Assembly: GCA_025456145.1 (NCBI GenBank)
Contig: JALOLD010000021.1
Coordinates: 1-54,601, forward strand
DNA length: 54,601 nt
Reading direction: 5' to 3'
Origin: Thermoanaerobaculales bacterium
GTDB lineage: Bacteria; Acidobacteriota; Thermoanaerobaculia; Thermoanaerobaculales; Sulfomarinibacteraceae
Shown: positions 24,563 through 32,800 of the stretch, piece after piece
How positions within the stretch are numbered: position 1 is the stretch's first letter
Layout: each line of letters begins with the position of its first letter
Notes under the pieces: model-generated
Database searches by the model: none
Told to the model about the DNA's origin: nothing
The model's input: only the letters and a program-made list of their open reading frames with translations
Position numbers and translations under genes: made by a program

Positions 24563-25897
24563 ATGGACCCGATGCCGATCCCCCGCGACTTTCTCCTGCC
24601 GCTGCCGGCGGCCGAGGGCGACCTCGAGCTCGCCCTGGTGGTCCTCTTTCTGGCCCACATCCTGCTCGTCAACCTGATGCTCGGCGGCGCTCTCCTGACC
24701 CTGGCGGCCGAGGTCCGCGGTCTTACCCGCCCCGCCTACGACCGGCTCGCCCGGACGATCGCCGCCACGGTCACCGTCAACAAGAGCCTGGCGGTGGTCC
24801 TCGGGGTCGGCCCGCTGCTCGCCATCAACGCCCTGTACGGGCTCTGGTTCTACACCGCCAACGCCCTCACCGGTCGGGCCTGGATCCTCCTCGTGCCGCT
24901 CATCGCGAGCGCCTTCCTCCTGCTCTACCTCCACAAGTACACCTGGGATGCGCTGGCCGGGCGCAAGGGCCTCCACCTCGCCATCGGCGCCGCCGGGACG
25001 CTGCTCCTGCTCGCGGCGCCCCTGGTCTTCCTCGCCAACGTCAACCTCATGCTCTTCCCCGGCCGATGGGGAGAGGTCCGCGGCTTCCTGTCGGCCGTGG
25101 CCCTGGCCAATGTCCTGCCCCGCTACCTCCACTTCCTGCTGGCCTCGCTCGCCGTCGCCGCCCTGTTCCTGGCCGGCTGGCTGTGCCGTCGGGGCTTCGA
25201 CTTCGCGGCCGAGCTGCCCGGCCTCGACCGGGTCGCGGTCAAGCGCGAGCTGCTCGGCGTCGCCCTCGGCGCGACCGCGGCGCAGCTCCTGGCCGGGCCG
25301 CTGGTCCTGCTGACCCTGCCGCCGCACGGCCTGAGCTGGCTGCTCCTGGGCAACCTGGCGGTGGCGATCGCCTTCGCCGCGGCGGCGCTGGTGCTGCTCT
25401 GGCGGGAGAGCGGGATCGAGGGGCCGCTCGGTCCCCGCTTCTGGCTCGTCGTGGTGCTCCTCGGCGGCACCGTCGGTCTGATGGGCCTCGGCCGGCACCT
25501 CTACCGCGAGCAGGCCCTGACGCCGCACCGCGAGCTGGTGGCGGCCCACACCGCCGACTTCCGGGCGGCCTCCCTGGGCGCCGAGATGCGGCTTGCCGCG
25601 GGCACGCCGCGGCTCGGCCCGGGCGAGACCGCGGCCTCGCCGGGCGAGAAGATCTTCCGGGCCTCCTGCATGGCCTGCCACGACGTCGAGACGAAACGGG
25701 TCGGTCCGCCGCTGCGTGAGATCGCCGGGATCTACGCCGGCAACCCGGACGGCCTGATCGCCTGGGTCAAGGCGCCGGGCCGGAAGCGGGCGGGCTACCC
25801 CGAGATGCCGCCGATCACCATGCAGCCGCCCCAGTACGAGGCGGTCGCCGCCTACATCCTCGACGAGGTCTTCGCGACGCCCTCCGAGTCCGGGTAG
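24563..25897 (+). CDS. Cytochrome bd-like (CydA-type) membrane subunit fused to a c-type haem domain, subunit 2
   Basis: The 444-residue product has the same layout as its upstream paralogue: about eight helices to roughly 310, then a monohaem cytochrome c (about 355-440; CMACH at 369-373, Met415 in MPPIT). Candidate b-type ligands are His32 in helix 1 (FLAHILLVNLMLGG) and His190 (LPRYLHFLLAS), at the places of His19 and His186 of E. coli CydA. His138 sits in the shared AGRKGLH motif. Its ATG lies one base after the upstream stop, with GGGAGGTG as ribosome binding site, so the two are co-translated. Each subunit ends in a haem c on the periplasmic side if the topology is CydA-like, suggesting electron exchange with soluble cytochrome c. 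Confidence 0.65.
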   Translation: MDPMPIPRDFLLPLPAAEGDLELALVVLFLAHILLVNLMLGGALLTLAAEVRGLTRPAYDRLARTIAATVTVNKSLAVVLGVGPLLAINALYGLWFYTANALTGRAWILLVPLIASAFLLLYLHKYTWDALAGRKGLHLAIGAAGTLLLLAAPLVFLANVNLMLFPGRWGEVRGFLSAVALANVLPRYLHFLLASLAVAALFLAGWLCRRGFDFAAELPGLDRVAVKRELLGVALGATAAQLLAGPLVLLTLPPHGLSWLLLGNLAVAIAFAAAALVLLWRESGIEGPLGPRFWLVVVLLGGTVGLMGLGRHLYREQALTPHRELVAAHTADFRAASLGAEMRLAAGTPRLGPGETAASPGEKIFRASCMACHDVETKRVGPPLREIAGIYAGNPDGLIAWVKAPGRKRAGYPEMPPITMQPPQYEAVAAYILDEVFATPSESG

Positions 25898-25916
25898 CGG
25901 AGTCGTCGTCGTCACA

Positions 25917-26040
25917 GCCACCGAGAGACGAAGAAACGAAGGAGTCAGAAAGAGCCGGTGAAGCCGATCGGCCAGCGGCCGATCGGCTTCACCGGCTTCG
26001 TGCTGTCCTTCGTGTCTTCGTGCCTTCGTGGTTGCGGTGG
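25917..26040. repeat. Hairpin element with period-8 arms between convergent genes
   Basis: Left arm blocks (GACGAAGAAACGAAGG) and right arm blocks (CCTTCGTGTCTTCGTGCC, ending GTGGTTGCGG) are mutually inverted, imperfect copies of an 8-base unit. They flank a 45-base perfect hairpin. About 30 bases of the right arm, read on the minus strand, are identical to the array at 51661-51690. It sits between the convergent cytochrome and tryptophanase genes. Confidence 0.8.
25953..25997. terminator. Perfect 21-bp stem, 3-base loop
   Basis: AGCCGGTGAAGCCGATCGG continues to 25973; the loop is AGC (25974-25976) and the exact complement runs 25977-25997. A 21-bp perfect stem between convergent stops would end transcription from both sides, though no U-run follows. 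Confidence 0.7.
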
Positions 26041-26041
26041 A

Positions 26042-27412
26042 TCAGATCGGCTCGAAGTGGCAGGTGAAGTGGCGGAGCATCTTCGGCTGCCGGATGATCC
26101 GGTGACCCGGGATGCGGTCGCGCTCGTTCGAGACCTGCTCGATGACCTCGATGAGGTAGTCGAAGTGGCTCTGGGTGTAGACCCGGCGCGGGAAGGCGAG
26201 CCGGACCAGCTCGAGGGGCGACGGCTGCTCGACGCCGTGCTCGTCGAGGTGGCCGAACATGACGCTGCCGAGCTCGACCGCACGGACGCCGCCCGCCAGG
26301 TAGAGGGCGTTGACGACGCCGATCCCCGGGTAGTGGAGGGGGTCCATCTCGGGCAGCATGGCCCGCGCGTCGAGGAAGACCGCGTGGCCGCCGGCCGGCC
26401 GGACCATCGGGACGCCGAGCACGTCGAGCTGCCGCGCCATGTACTCGACGGTGGCGTGACGGTAGACCTGGTAGTCGTAGTCGAGCGCCTCCTTGAGCCC
26501 GACCGCGATCGCCTCGAGGTCGCGGCCGGCGAGCCCGCCATAGGTCGGGAAGCCCTCGCGCAGGATCAGCAGGTTGCGGAAGCGCTCGGCCCAGCCGTCG
26601 TCGCGGCAGACCAGGAAGCCGCCGATGTTGGCGAGCCCGTCCTTCTTGCAGCTCATGGTCGCGCCATCGGCGAGGGAGAACATCTCCTGGGCGATGTCGA
26701 GGAGGGACCGGCCGCGGTAGGCGGCCTCGCGCTCGTGGACGAAGTAGGCGTTCTCGGCGAAGCGGCAGGCGTCGACGACGAGCGGGATGCCGTGCTCGGA
26801 GAGCACCGCCTTGACCTCGCGGAGGTTGGCCATCGACACCGGCTGGCCGCCGCCGGTGTTGTTGGTCACGGTCATCATCGCGAAGGGGATCCGCTCGCGC
26901 CCGTGCTCGGCGATGCACGCCCTGAGCGCGTCGACGTCCATGTTGCCCTTGAACGGCGCCTCGGCCTGGGTGTCGTAGGCCTCGCGACAGGGCAGGTTGA
27001 GGGCGACCGCGCCGCGGTACTCGATGTTGGCGCGGGTGGTGTCGAAGTGGGAGTTGTTGGGGACGATATCGCCCGGTCTCAGGACGCACTCGGCGAGGAT
27101 CCCCTCGGCCGCCCGCCCCTGGTGGGTCGGGAGGATGTGCCGCATCCCGGTGATGTCGCGGACGCTGGCCTCGAACCGCTTCCACGACCGGCTCCCGGCG
27201 TAGCTCTCGTCGCCGAGCATCATCGCCGCCCACTGCTCGGTCGACATCGCGCCGGTGCCCGAGTCGGTGAGCAGGTCGATGCAGCAGTCCTCGGCGTCGA
27301 TCAGGAAGACGTTGTGGTGGGCCGCCGCGAGGGCGGCCGCGCGCTCGGCGTGGGTCGTGACCTTGAGCGGCTCGGTCATCTTGATCCGGAAGGGCTCGAT
27401 GATGGTGCGCAC
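26042..27412 (-). CDS. tnaA: Tryptophanase (tryptophan indole-lyase)
   Basis: The 456-residue PLP enzyme splits tryptophan to indole, pyruvate and ammonia. It aligns along its full length with E. coli TnaA: EPFRIK, DLLTDSGTGAMS, GDESYAGSRS, PTHQGRAAE, FKGNMD, GGGQPVSMANL, DACRFAENAYF (Asp214), the PLP-lysine motif MSCKKDG (Lys257) and GFPTYGGL. It is closely related to tyrosine phenol-lyase. The active-site residue tells them apart: His448 in LRHFT matches TnaA His463, while TPL has Phe there, and VELG replaces TPL's Arg-containing MERG. I chose GTG 27412 because AGGAGG precedes it and EPFRIK then aligns with the E. coli N-terminus. The gene is alone; no tnaB permease or tnaC leader is visible. 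Confidence 0.9.
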   Translation of the reverse strand: MRTIIEPFRIKMTEPLKVTTHAERAAALAAAHHNVFLIDAEDCCIDLLTDSGTGAMSTEQWAAMMLGDESYAGSRSWKRFEASVRDITGMRHILPTHQGRAAEGILAECVLRPGDIVPNNSHFDTTRANIEYRGAVALNLPCREAYDTQAEAPFKGNMDVDALRACIAEHGRERIPFAMMTVTNNTGGGQPVSMANLREVKAVLSEHGIPLVVDACRFAENAYFVHEREAAYRGRSLLDIAQEMFSLADGATMSCKKDGLANIGGFLVCRDDGWAERFRNLLILREGFPTYGGLAGRDLEAIAVGLKEALDYDYQVYRHATVEYMARQLDVLGVPMVRPAGGHAVFLDARAMLPEMDPLHYPGIGVVNALYLAGGVRAVELGSVMFGHLDEHGVEQPSPLELVRLAFPRRVYTQSHFDYLIEVIEQVSNERDRIPGHRIIRQPKMLRHFTCHFEPI

Positions 27413-27511
27413 GGCGGCCTCCTGGCGTGGTCGTCCCGGGATCGGAGGGGACCGCCCCGAGCCTACCCGCTTTCGAACGGGGGTCAAGCAGATCGGCTGT
27501 GGACGGGAGGT

Positions 27512-27535
27512 TATACTCGAGGAGGACCCCTCGAG
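27512..27535 (+). promoter_or_regulatory. -10 (TATACT) and leader hairpin of the small secreted protein
   Basis: TATACT at 27512-27517 is followed by a stem CTCGAGG-6-CCTCGAG (27516-27535), then AGGAGG (27536-27541) and ATG 27548. The stem overlaps the promoter hexamer by two bases and stands just before the ribosome binding site. It could stabilise the leader or control translation. Confidence 0.45.
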
Positions 27536-27547
27536 AGGAGGACAGCC

Positions 27548-28198
27548 ATGAACCACCGACACGGGCTCGGTTTGCTGCCCGTTGGCCTGATGACGACCCT
27601 CGTCCTGCCCCTCGCCGGGGCGCCGTCCGAGGCGGCGATCAAGGAGCTCGCCAACGACAACTTCCCCGGCGTCGGCTCGGTCGCCTGCCAGATCGGCTTT
27701 GTCGAGGGCGAGTCGGCGGCGGCCAAGCTGACCGCCGACCTCGGCGACTACCCGTACCAGATCAGGAAGGCGAGGATGCTGATCTGCCCGGCCTCGACCT
27801 CCGGCTTCGTGATCCTGAGGATCTACGAGGACAACACCGGGACGGTCCTCCCCGGACCCCTGCTGTACGAGGAGATCGTCCAGGTCACGGGCTCCGACGC
27901 GGCCCTCAACGAGGTCGACCTCACCCTCGCCGGCATCGTCGTTCCGAGCGGCAGCGTCCGGGTCGAGCTCGAGTGGTTCCAGGACTCGCCCCCGGGCGTC
28001 GCCGCCGACATCGACGGCTACTTCGCGAACGTCAACTACATCTTCGCCGTGCCCGGCGGCTGGTTCTACGCCAACCAGCTCGGTGTGCTGGGCGACTGGA
28101 TCATCCGGCTCGAGATCGAGACCGACGCCGAGACCCCGATCTTCGTCGACGACTTCGAGACCGGAAACACCGCGGCGTGGAGTGTGACCTCGCCCTGA
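27548..28198 (+). CDS. Small secreted beta-protein with C-terminal FVDDFETG tag
   Basis: The 216-residue product has a signal peptide (residues 1-29, cleavage near SEA-AI). A single beta-rich domain follows (KARMLICPASTSGFVILRIY, DGYFANVNYIFAVPGGWFYA) and the end is FVDDFETGNTAAWSVTSP. It is the smallest of four tagged proteins, so it shows that the tag does not depend on one domain type. The body has no family I recognise; the fold looks like a carbohydrate-binding or choice-of-anchor sandwich. AGGAGG precedes ATG 27548; the open frame reaches far upstream but is antisense to tnaA. Confidence 0.8.
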   Translation: MNHRHGLGLLPVGLMTTLVLPLAGAPSEAAIKELANDNFPGVGSVACQIGFVEGESAAAKLTADLGDYPYQIRKARMLICPASTSGFVILRIYEDNTGTVLPGPLLYEEIVQVTGSDAALNEVDLTLAGIVVPSGSVRVELEWFQDSPPGVAADIDGYFANVNYIFAVPGGWFYANQLGVLGDWIIRLEIETDAETPIFVDDFETGNTAAWSVTSP

Positions 28199-28227
28199 GC
28201 TCCCGGCCCGGCTCGCGGTGAGCCCCC

Positions 28228-28251
28228 GCCCGGGCTTGGTGTGACCCGGGC
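28228..28251 (+). terminator. Weak hairpin GCCCGGG-10-CCCGGGC
   Basis: Seven-base perfect arms 30 bases after the stop at 28198, without a U-run. It is a possible terminator for the small secreted protein gene. Confidence 0.35.
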
Positions 28252-28277
28252 TCCACCATGACCTCCCCGGGGTGAGC

Positions 28278-28309
28278 TATCCTCTCGCCTCGATCCCCGG
28301 AGAGGATCG
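28278..28309 (+). promoter_or_regulatory. -10 (TATCCT) and leader hairpin of the M23 peptidase gene
   Basis: TATCCT (28278-28283) is followed by CGATCC-7-GGATCG (28291-28309), then GGGAGA before ATG 28324. The arrangement repeats that of the gene just upstream. Confidence 0.35.
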
Positions 28310-28323
28310 CCACGGGAGACCCC

Positions 28324-29706
28324 ATGCAGCTCGGAGCTCGAAAGCCACGGACCACCGCGCGGATCCTGCTCACCCTCATCGTCGTGCTCGTCATCGGCGT
28401 CGGGCTCTGGCTCGCCCTCCGGCAGGGGCCGCCGCCGACCGTCGAGCTGACGACCGACCGCCCGGCGGTCGGAACGGCGACGACCGTGATCGCCCGCTTC
28501 GCCGAGCCGGCGGGCGGCCTCGGGGCGGTCCGCCTCGAGCTCGTCCAGGGCGGGCGGACCGAGGTCCTGGCCGAGCGCCGCTTCGACCGGCCGCTGCCCC
28601 TGCCCTGGCGGCGCGGCGCCGGCGAACCCGAGGCGGTCCTCGAGGCGGTGGTCGGCAGCTCGGCCCAGGGCTGGCTCGCCGAGGGCGAGCTCGTGCTGCG
28701 CGCCGTCGCCGACCGCTCGACCGGCCCGCTGCGCAGCGCGGCGCCGATGGTCGCCGAGCTCGCCCTGGCGGTCCGGCTGCGGCCGCCCGGGCTCGAGCTG
28801 GTGTCGTCCCAGCACTACGCCCGCCAGGGCGGCGCCGGTGCGGTCGTCTACCGGGTCGGCGACACCGCGGTGCGATCGGGCGTGCAGGCCGGCGAACACG
28901 TCTCGGTCGGAGCGCCCTCCCCGGGCGGCGGGCCGGGCGACCGCTTCGTGATCTATGCCCTTCCCTGGGATCTCGGCGAGGGGTCGTCGGTGAGGCTCTT
29001 CGCCGAGGACGACGCCGGCAACCGGACCGAGCGGCCCTTTCTTGACCTCTTCCGGCCGCGGCCGCCGGGCGCCGACACGATCGAGCTGACCGATGCCTTT
29101 CTCTCGAAGGTCGTACCGGCGATCGCCGCCAACACCCCGGGCTTCGACGGCTCGCGCCCGCTGCTCGAGCAGTACCTCGAGATCAACGGGCCGCTGCGCC
29201 GCGCCGAGCTCGCGCGGGTCGCCGGGCTGGCCGCCTCGAGCGAGCCCGCCTTCCGGTGGTCGGGCCCCTTCCTCCAGCTCGCCAACTCGGCCCGGATGGC
29301 CGGCTTCGCCGAGGTCAGGAGCTATCGCTACGACGGCCGCGAGGTCGACCGGCAGACCCATCTCGGGCTCGACCTCGCCTCGACCGCGCGGGCGCCGGTG
29401 CCGGCCCCGAGCTCGGGCCGCGTCGTCCTCGCCGGCTGGATGACCCTGTACGGCAACGCGGTGGTCATCGACCACGGTTACGGGCTGATGTCGCTGTCCG
29501 GCCACCTGTCGTCGATCGCGGTGAGCGAGGGCGAGGAGGTCGAGCGCGGCCAGATCATCGGCTCGAGCGGGGCCACCGGGCTCGCCGGCGGCGACCACCT
29601 CCACCTCGAGATCTTCGTCCACGGCCAGCCGGTCGACCCCGTCGAGTGGCTCGACGGCGCCTGGATCGCCAACAACATCACCTCGAAGCTGGAAGGCGCG
29701 CGCTGA
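28324..29706 (+). CDS. Membrane-anchored M23 (LytM-type) metallopeptidase
   Basis: The 460-residue product has a single N-terminal anchor (LLTLIVVLVIGVGLWLAL, about 15-33). A periplasmic region of about 300 residues with immunoglobulin-like beta segments is followed by a C-terminal M23 domain. The zinc and catalytic residues are visible: His346-x3-Asp350 (THLGLDLA), His394 (GHLSS) and the pair His425/His427 (HLHLE). All are intact, so it should cut peptidoglycan cross-bridges instead of being a degenerate activator. It is not linked to division genes here. Its stop is 127 bases from a convergent RND gene, with a repeat hairpin between. Confidence 0.9.
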   Translation: MQLGARKPRTTARILLTLIVVLVIGVGLWLALRQGPPPTVELTTDRPAVGTATTVIARFAEPAGGLGAVRLELVQGGRTEVLAERRFDRPLPLPWRRGAGEPEAVLEAVVGSSAQGWLAEGELVLRAVADRSTGPLRSAAPMVAELALAVRLRPPGLELVSSQHYARQGGAGAVVYRVGDTAVRSGVQAGEHVSVGAPSPGGGPGDRFVIYALPWDLGEGSSVRLFAEDDAGNRTERPFLDLFRPRPPGADTIELTDAFLSKVVPAIAANTPGFDGSRPLLEQYLEINGPLRRAELARVAGLAASSEPAFRWSGPFLQLANSARMAGFAEVRSYRYDGREVDRQTHLGLDLASTARAPVPAPSSGRVVLAGWMTLYGNAVVIDHGYGLMSLSGHLSSIAVSEGEEVERGQIIGSSGATGLAGGDHLHLEIFVHGQPVDPVEWLDGAWIANNITSKLEGAR

Positions 29707-29726
29707 TCCGCGACAGACAGCCGTCA

Positions 29727-29826
29727 CAACCACGACGACACCAAGACACAAAGACATCGCACACGAAGGTCCCGTCCATGACGGATCTTGGTGCGTCCTT
29801 CGTGTCTTTGTGTCTTTGTGGTTGCG
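29727..29826. repeat. Second hairpin element with period-8 arms between convergent genes
   Basis: The left arm (GACACCAAGACACAAAGACA, then CACGAAGG) and right arm (CCTTCGTGTCTTTGTG, ending GTGGTTGCGAC) are imperfect inverted copies. They flank a small central stem CCGTC-CAT-GACGG (29772-29784). It has the same plan as 25917-26040 but a different centre, and again lies between convergent genes. Confidence 0.75.
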
Positions 29827-29833
29827 ACGAGAG

Positions 29834-32800
29834 CTACTGCTCGGCGGGGCGGCGCTTCCAGGGCTGGAGGATCTGCCATGCCCTGGTCGCGAGGCGACCG
29901 GCGGCGGCGAAGGTGTCCTCCGAGAGGGCGGCGGTGGTCGGCAGCAGCAGGGTCGTCAGAAAGGTCGAGACGACGAGCCCGCCCATGATGACGATCGCCA
30001 TCGAGTAGTAGTAGACGCCGCCGAGCGACGGCCGCTGGACGACGATCGGCACGAGCCCGACCAGGGTGGTGATCGCGGTCATCAGGATCGGCCGCAGCCG
30101 CTCGCGGCCGCCGGTGAGCATCGCCGCCGTGCGCTCCATGCCCTGCCGCCGGTAGAGGTTGATGTGCTCGATCATGACGATGCCGTTGTTGACCACGACG
30201 CCGATGAGCAGGAGCAGCCCGACCGCCGCCGGCTGGTCGAAGTCGGTCCCGGTCATCCACAGCGCCCAGAAGGCGCCGGCCAGGGCGAAGGGCAGGGCGA
30301 CCATCAGACCCACCGCCTGGCGCACCGACTCGAAGAGCCCGGCCATCACCGCGAAGACCAGCCCGAGGGCGAGCAGCAGGTTGACCAGGAACTCCCGCGA
30401 CTGCTCGCGCTGGCGCTCGGCCCACTCGGACATCGTCCAGGTGTAGCCGAAGGGAAAGTCCATGGCGTCCATGGCGGTGCGGACGAGCGGCAGGTAGTCG
30501 TCCATCGTGCCCTCGTCGTAGCGGGCGCCGACCCAGACCGAGGTGCGGCGGTTGTCGCGCTGGATCCGGTCGGGCCCCGGCTCGACCCGGAATTCGGCGA
30601 GCGAGGCGAGGGGGATCTTGTCGCCGTCGGCGGTCCACACCGGCAGGGTGTGGAGCTGGTCGAGGCTCTCGGTATCCCGCTCGTCGAGGGTCAGCCGCAT
30701 CTCGCGCTCGCCCGACGGGGTGCGGAAGCGCGGCATCCGGCGGCCGCGGAAGGTCAAGGACACGACCTCGGCGGGCTGGTTGAGGGGGACCCCGTAGTGC
30801 GCCGCGAGCTCGCGGTCGAGGTCGACGTGGAGCTCCATGCCCCCCTCCTGGGTGCTCGTCCAGGCATCGCTGAGCCCGGGGATCTCCTCGAGCCGGAGCT
30901 TGGCCTCCTCGGCGAGCTCGGCGAGCACCCCGGTGTCCTCGCCGACCAGCTGGAAGGCGATCCGCTTGCCGGCGCCGCGCCGCCAGCCCCAGCCCGCCTG
31001 GTCCTGGACCTCGAGCTTGATCCCCGGCAGCTCGGGCAGCAGCCCGCGCAGCCGGGCGCGGGTGTCGGCCATCGCCGCCTCGTTGGCGGAGTCCTCCTTC
31101 ATATAGAGCCGGGTGAGCGAGAAGCGGTCCGACCAGAAGCTGTAGATGTGCTCGGCCTCCAGCTCCTCGCGGTGGGGCACCAGCAGCTCCTCGACGAGGG
31201 TGATCGCCGCCTCCTTGCGCTCGAGGCTGAGCGGCTCTGCGAACTCGTAGCGGATCTGGACGAAGACCTCGGCCGAGCCGGCGTCGAAGTTCTTGTCGAT
31301 CCGGTCGAAGGGAAACCAGGTCGAGGCGATGACCGCGAGGCCGATCACCGGGGTCAGCCAGCGCCGCCGGAGGAAGAAGCCGAGCAGCCTCTCGTAGCGG
31401 TCCTCGAGCCAGAGCATGAGCCGCGCCCGGCCGCGCGAGCGCGAGCGGATGAAGGTCGAGGTGGCGAGGGGGATCAGGGTCTGGGAGATGAAGAGCGAGG
31501 CGAGCAGGGTCAGACAGACCGTGATCGCCAGCTCGCGGAGGTAGATGTTCATCTCCGACGGCTTGTTGAAGATCATCGGCAGGAAGACGATGACCGAGGT
31601 CAGGGTGGCGGCGATGACCGCCAGCGAGACCTCGCGCGAGCCGACCAGCGCCGCCTCCGTCCGGCTCAGACCGCGCTGCTGGTGGCGGTAGATGTTCTCC
31701 ATCACGACCACCGCGTTGTCGACCAGCATCCCGACGCCGACGATCAGCCCGAGCAGGGTCAGGGTGTTCATCGTCTTGCCCATCGCCCAGACCGCGCCGC
31801 AGGCGACGATGAGCGAGAACGGGATGCACAGCACCGAGACCAGGGTCATCGAGACCCGGCGGAGGAAGACGAAGAGCACGACCGAGGCGAGCAGCGCGCC
31901 GAAGAAGCCGGTGAAGCTGAGGTCGGAGAGGGTCTTCTCGATCTCGGCGCCCTGGTCGAACCAGATCAGGAAGGTGACCCCTTCGAGCTCGGGGTCGTCG
32001 TTCATCTCGGCCACCCGCTGCCGGACCTGCTCGCCGATCTCCACCGCGTTGCCGCCGGCCTCGGCGATGACGGTGACCCCGATGGCGAAGTCGCCGTCGA
32101 GGTGGCGGCCGTACTCGAGCGGCGGCTCCTCGTAGCGGATGTCGGCGACGTCGGAAAGCCGCAGCCCGTCCCCGCGCAGGGGCAGCGAGCGGATCTCCTC
32201 GACCGAGCTGAAGGCCCCCACCGTCCGCACCGTCAGCCGCCGCTCGTCGCTGCGCAGCACCCCTGCCGAGAGGTCGAAGTTGGCGCCCTGGATCGCCGCC
32301 GCGACCTCGCGGACGTCGACCCCGTGCGCCTCGAGGTCCTCGACCCGGAGGTTGATCCGCACCTCCTTGGGGTTGACCCCGTCGAGGCTCACCGAGGCGA
32401 CCCCGGGGATGCGCTCGATCGGACGGACGATCTTGCGCTCGAGCAGGTCATAGCTCTCGGAGAGGTCGCGCTTCGAGGACAGCCGGCCCTCGAGCACCGG
32501 CGAGTCCTCGCCGGCGGCATCCCAGCTGCCGCCGATCCGGATGTCGCCGATGGTGTCGGGCAGGTCGCGGCGGATCCGGTCGACGCGCTCGATGACCTCG
32601 GCCCGGGCGAGGCTCATCTCGTGGCCCCAGGCGAAGCTGAGCCGGACCCGTCCGCCCTCGGTGTCGCAGGTCGACCACATCTCGGTGACGCCCTTGACCG
32701 AGCCGAGCGCCTCCTCGAGGGGCCGGACGACCAGCCGCTCGGTCTGCTCCGGGGTGGCGTTGGGGAAGGGCACCTGGACGAAGAGCACCGGCTCCTCGAC

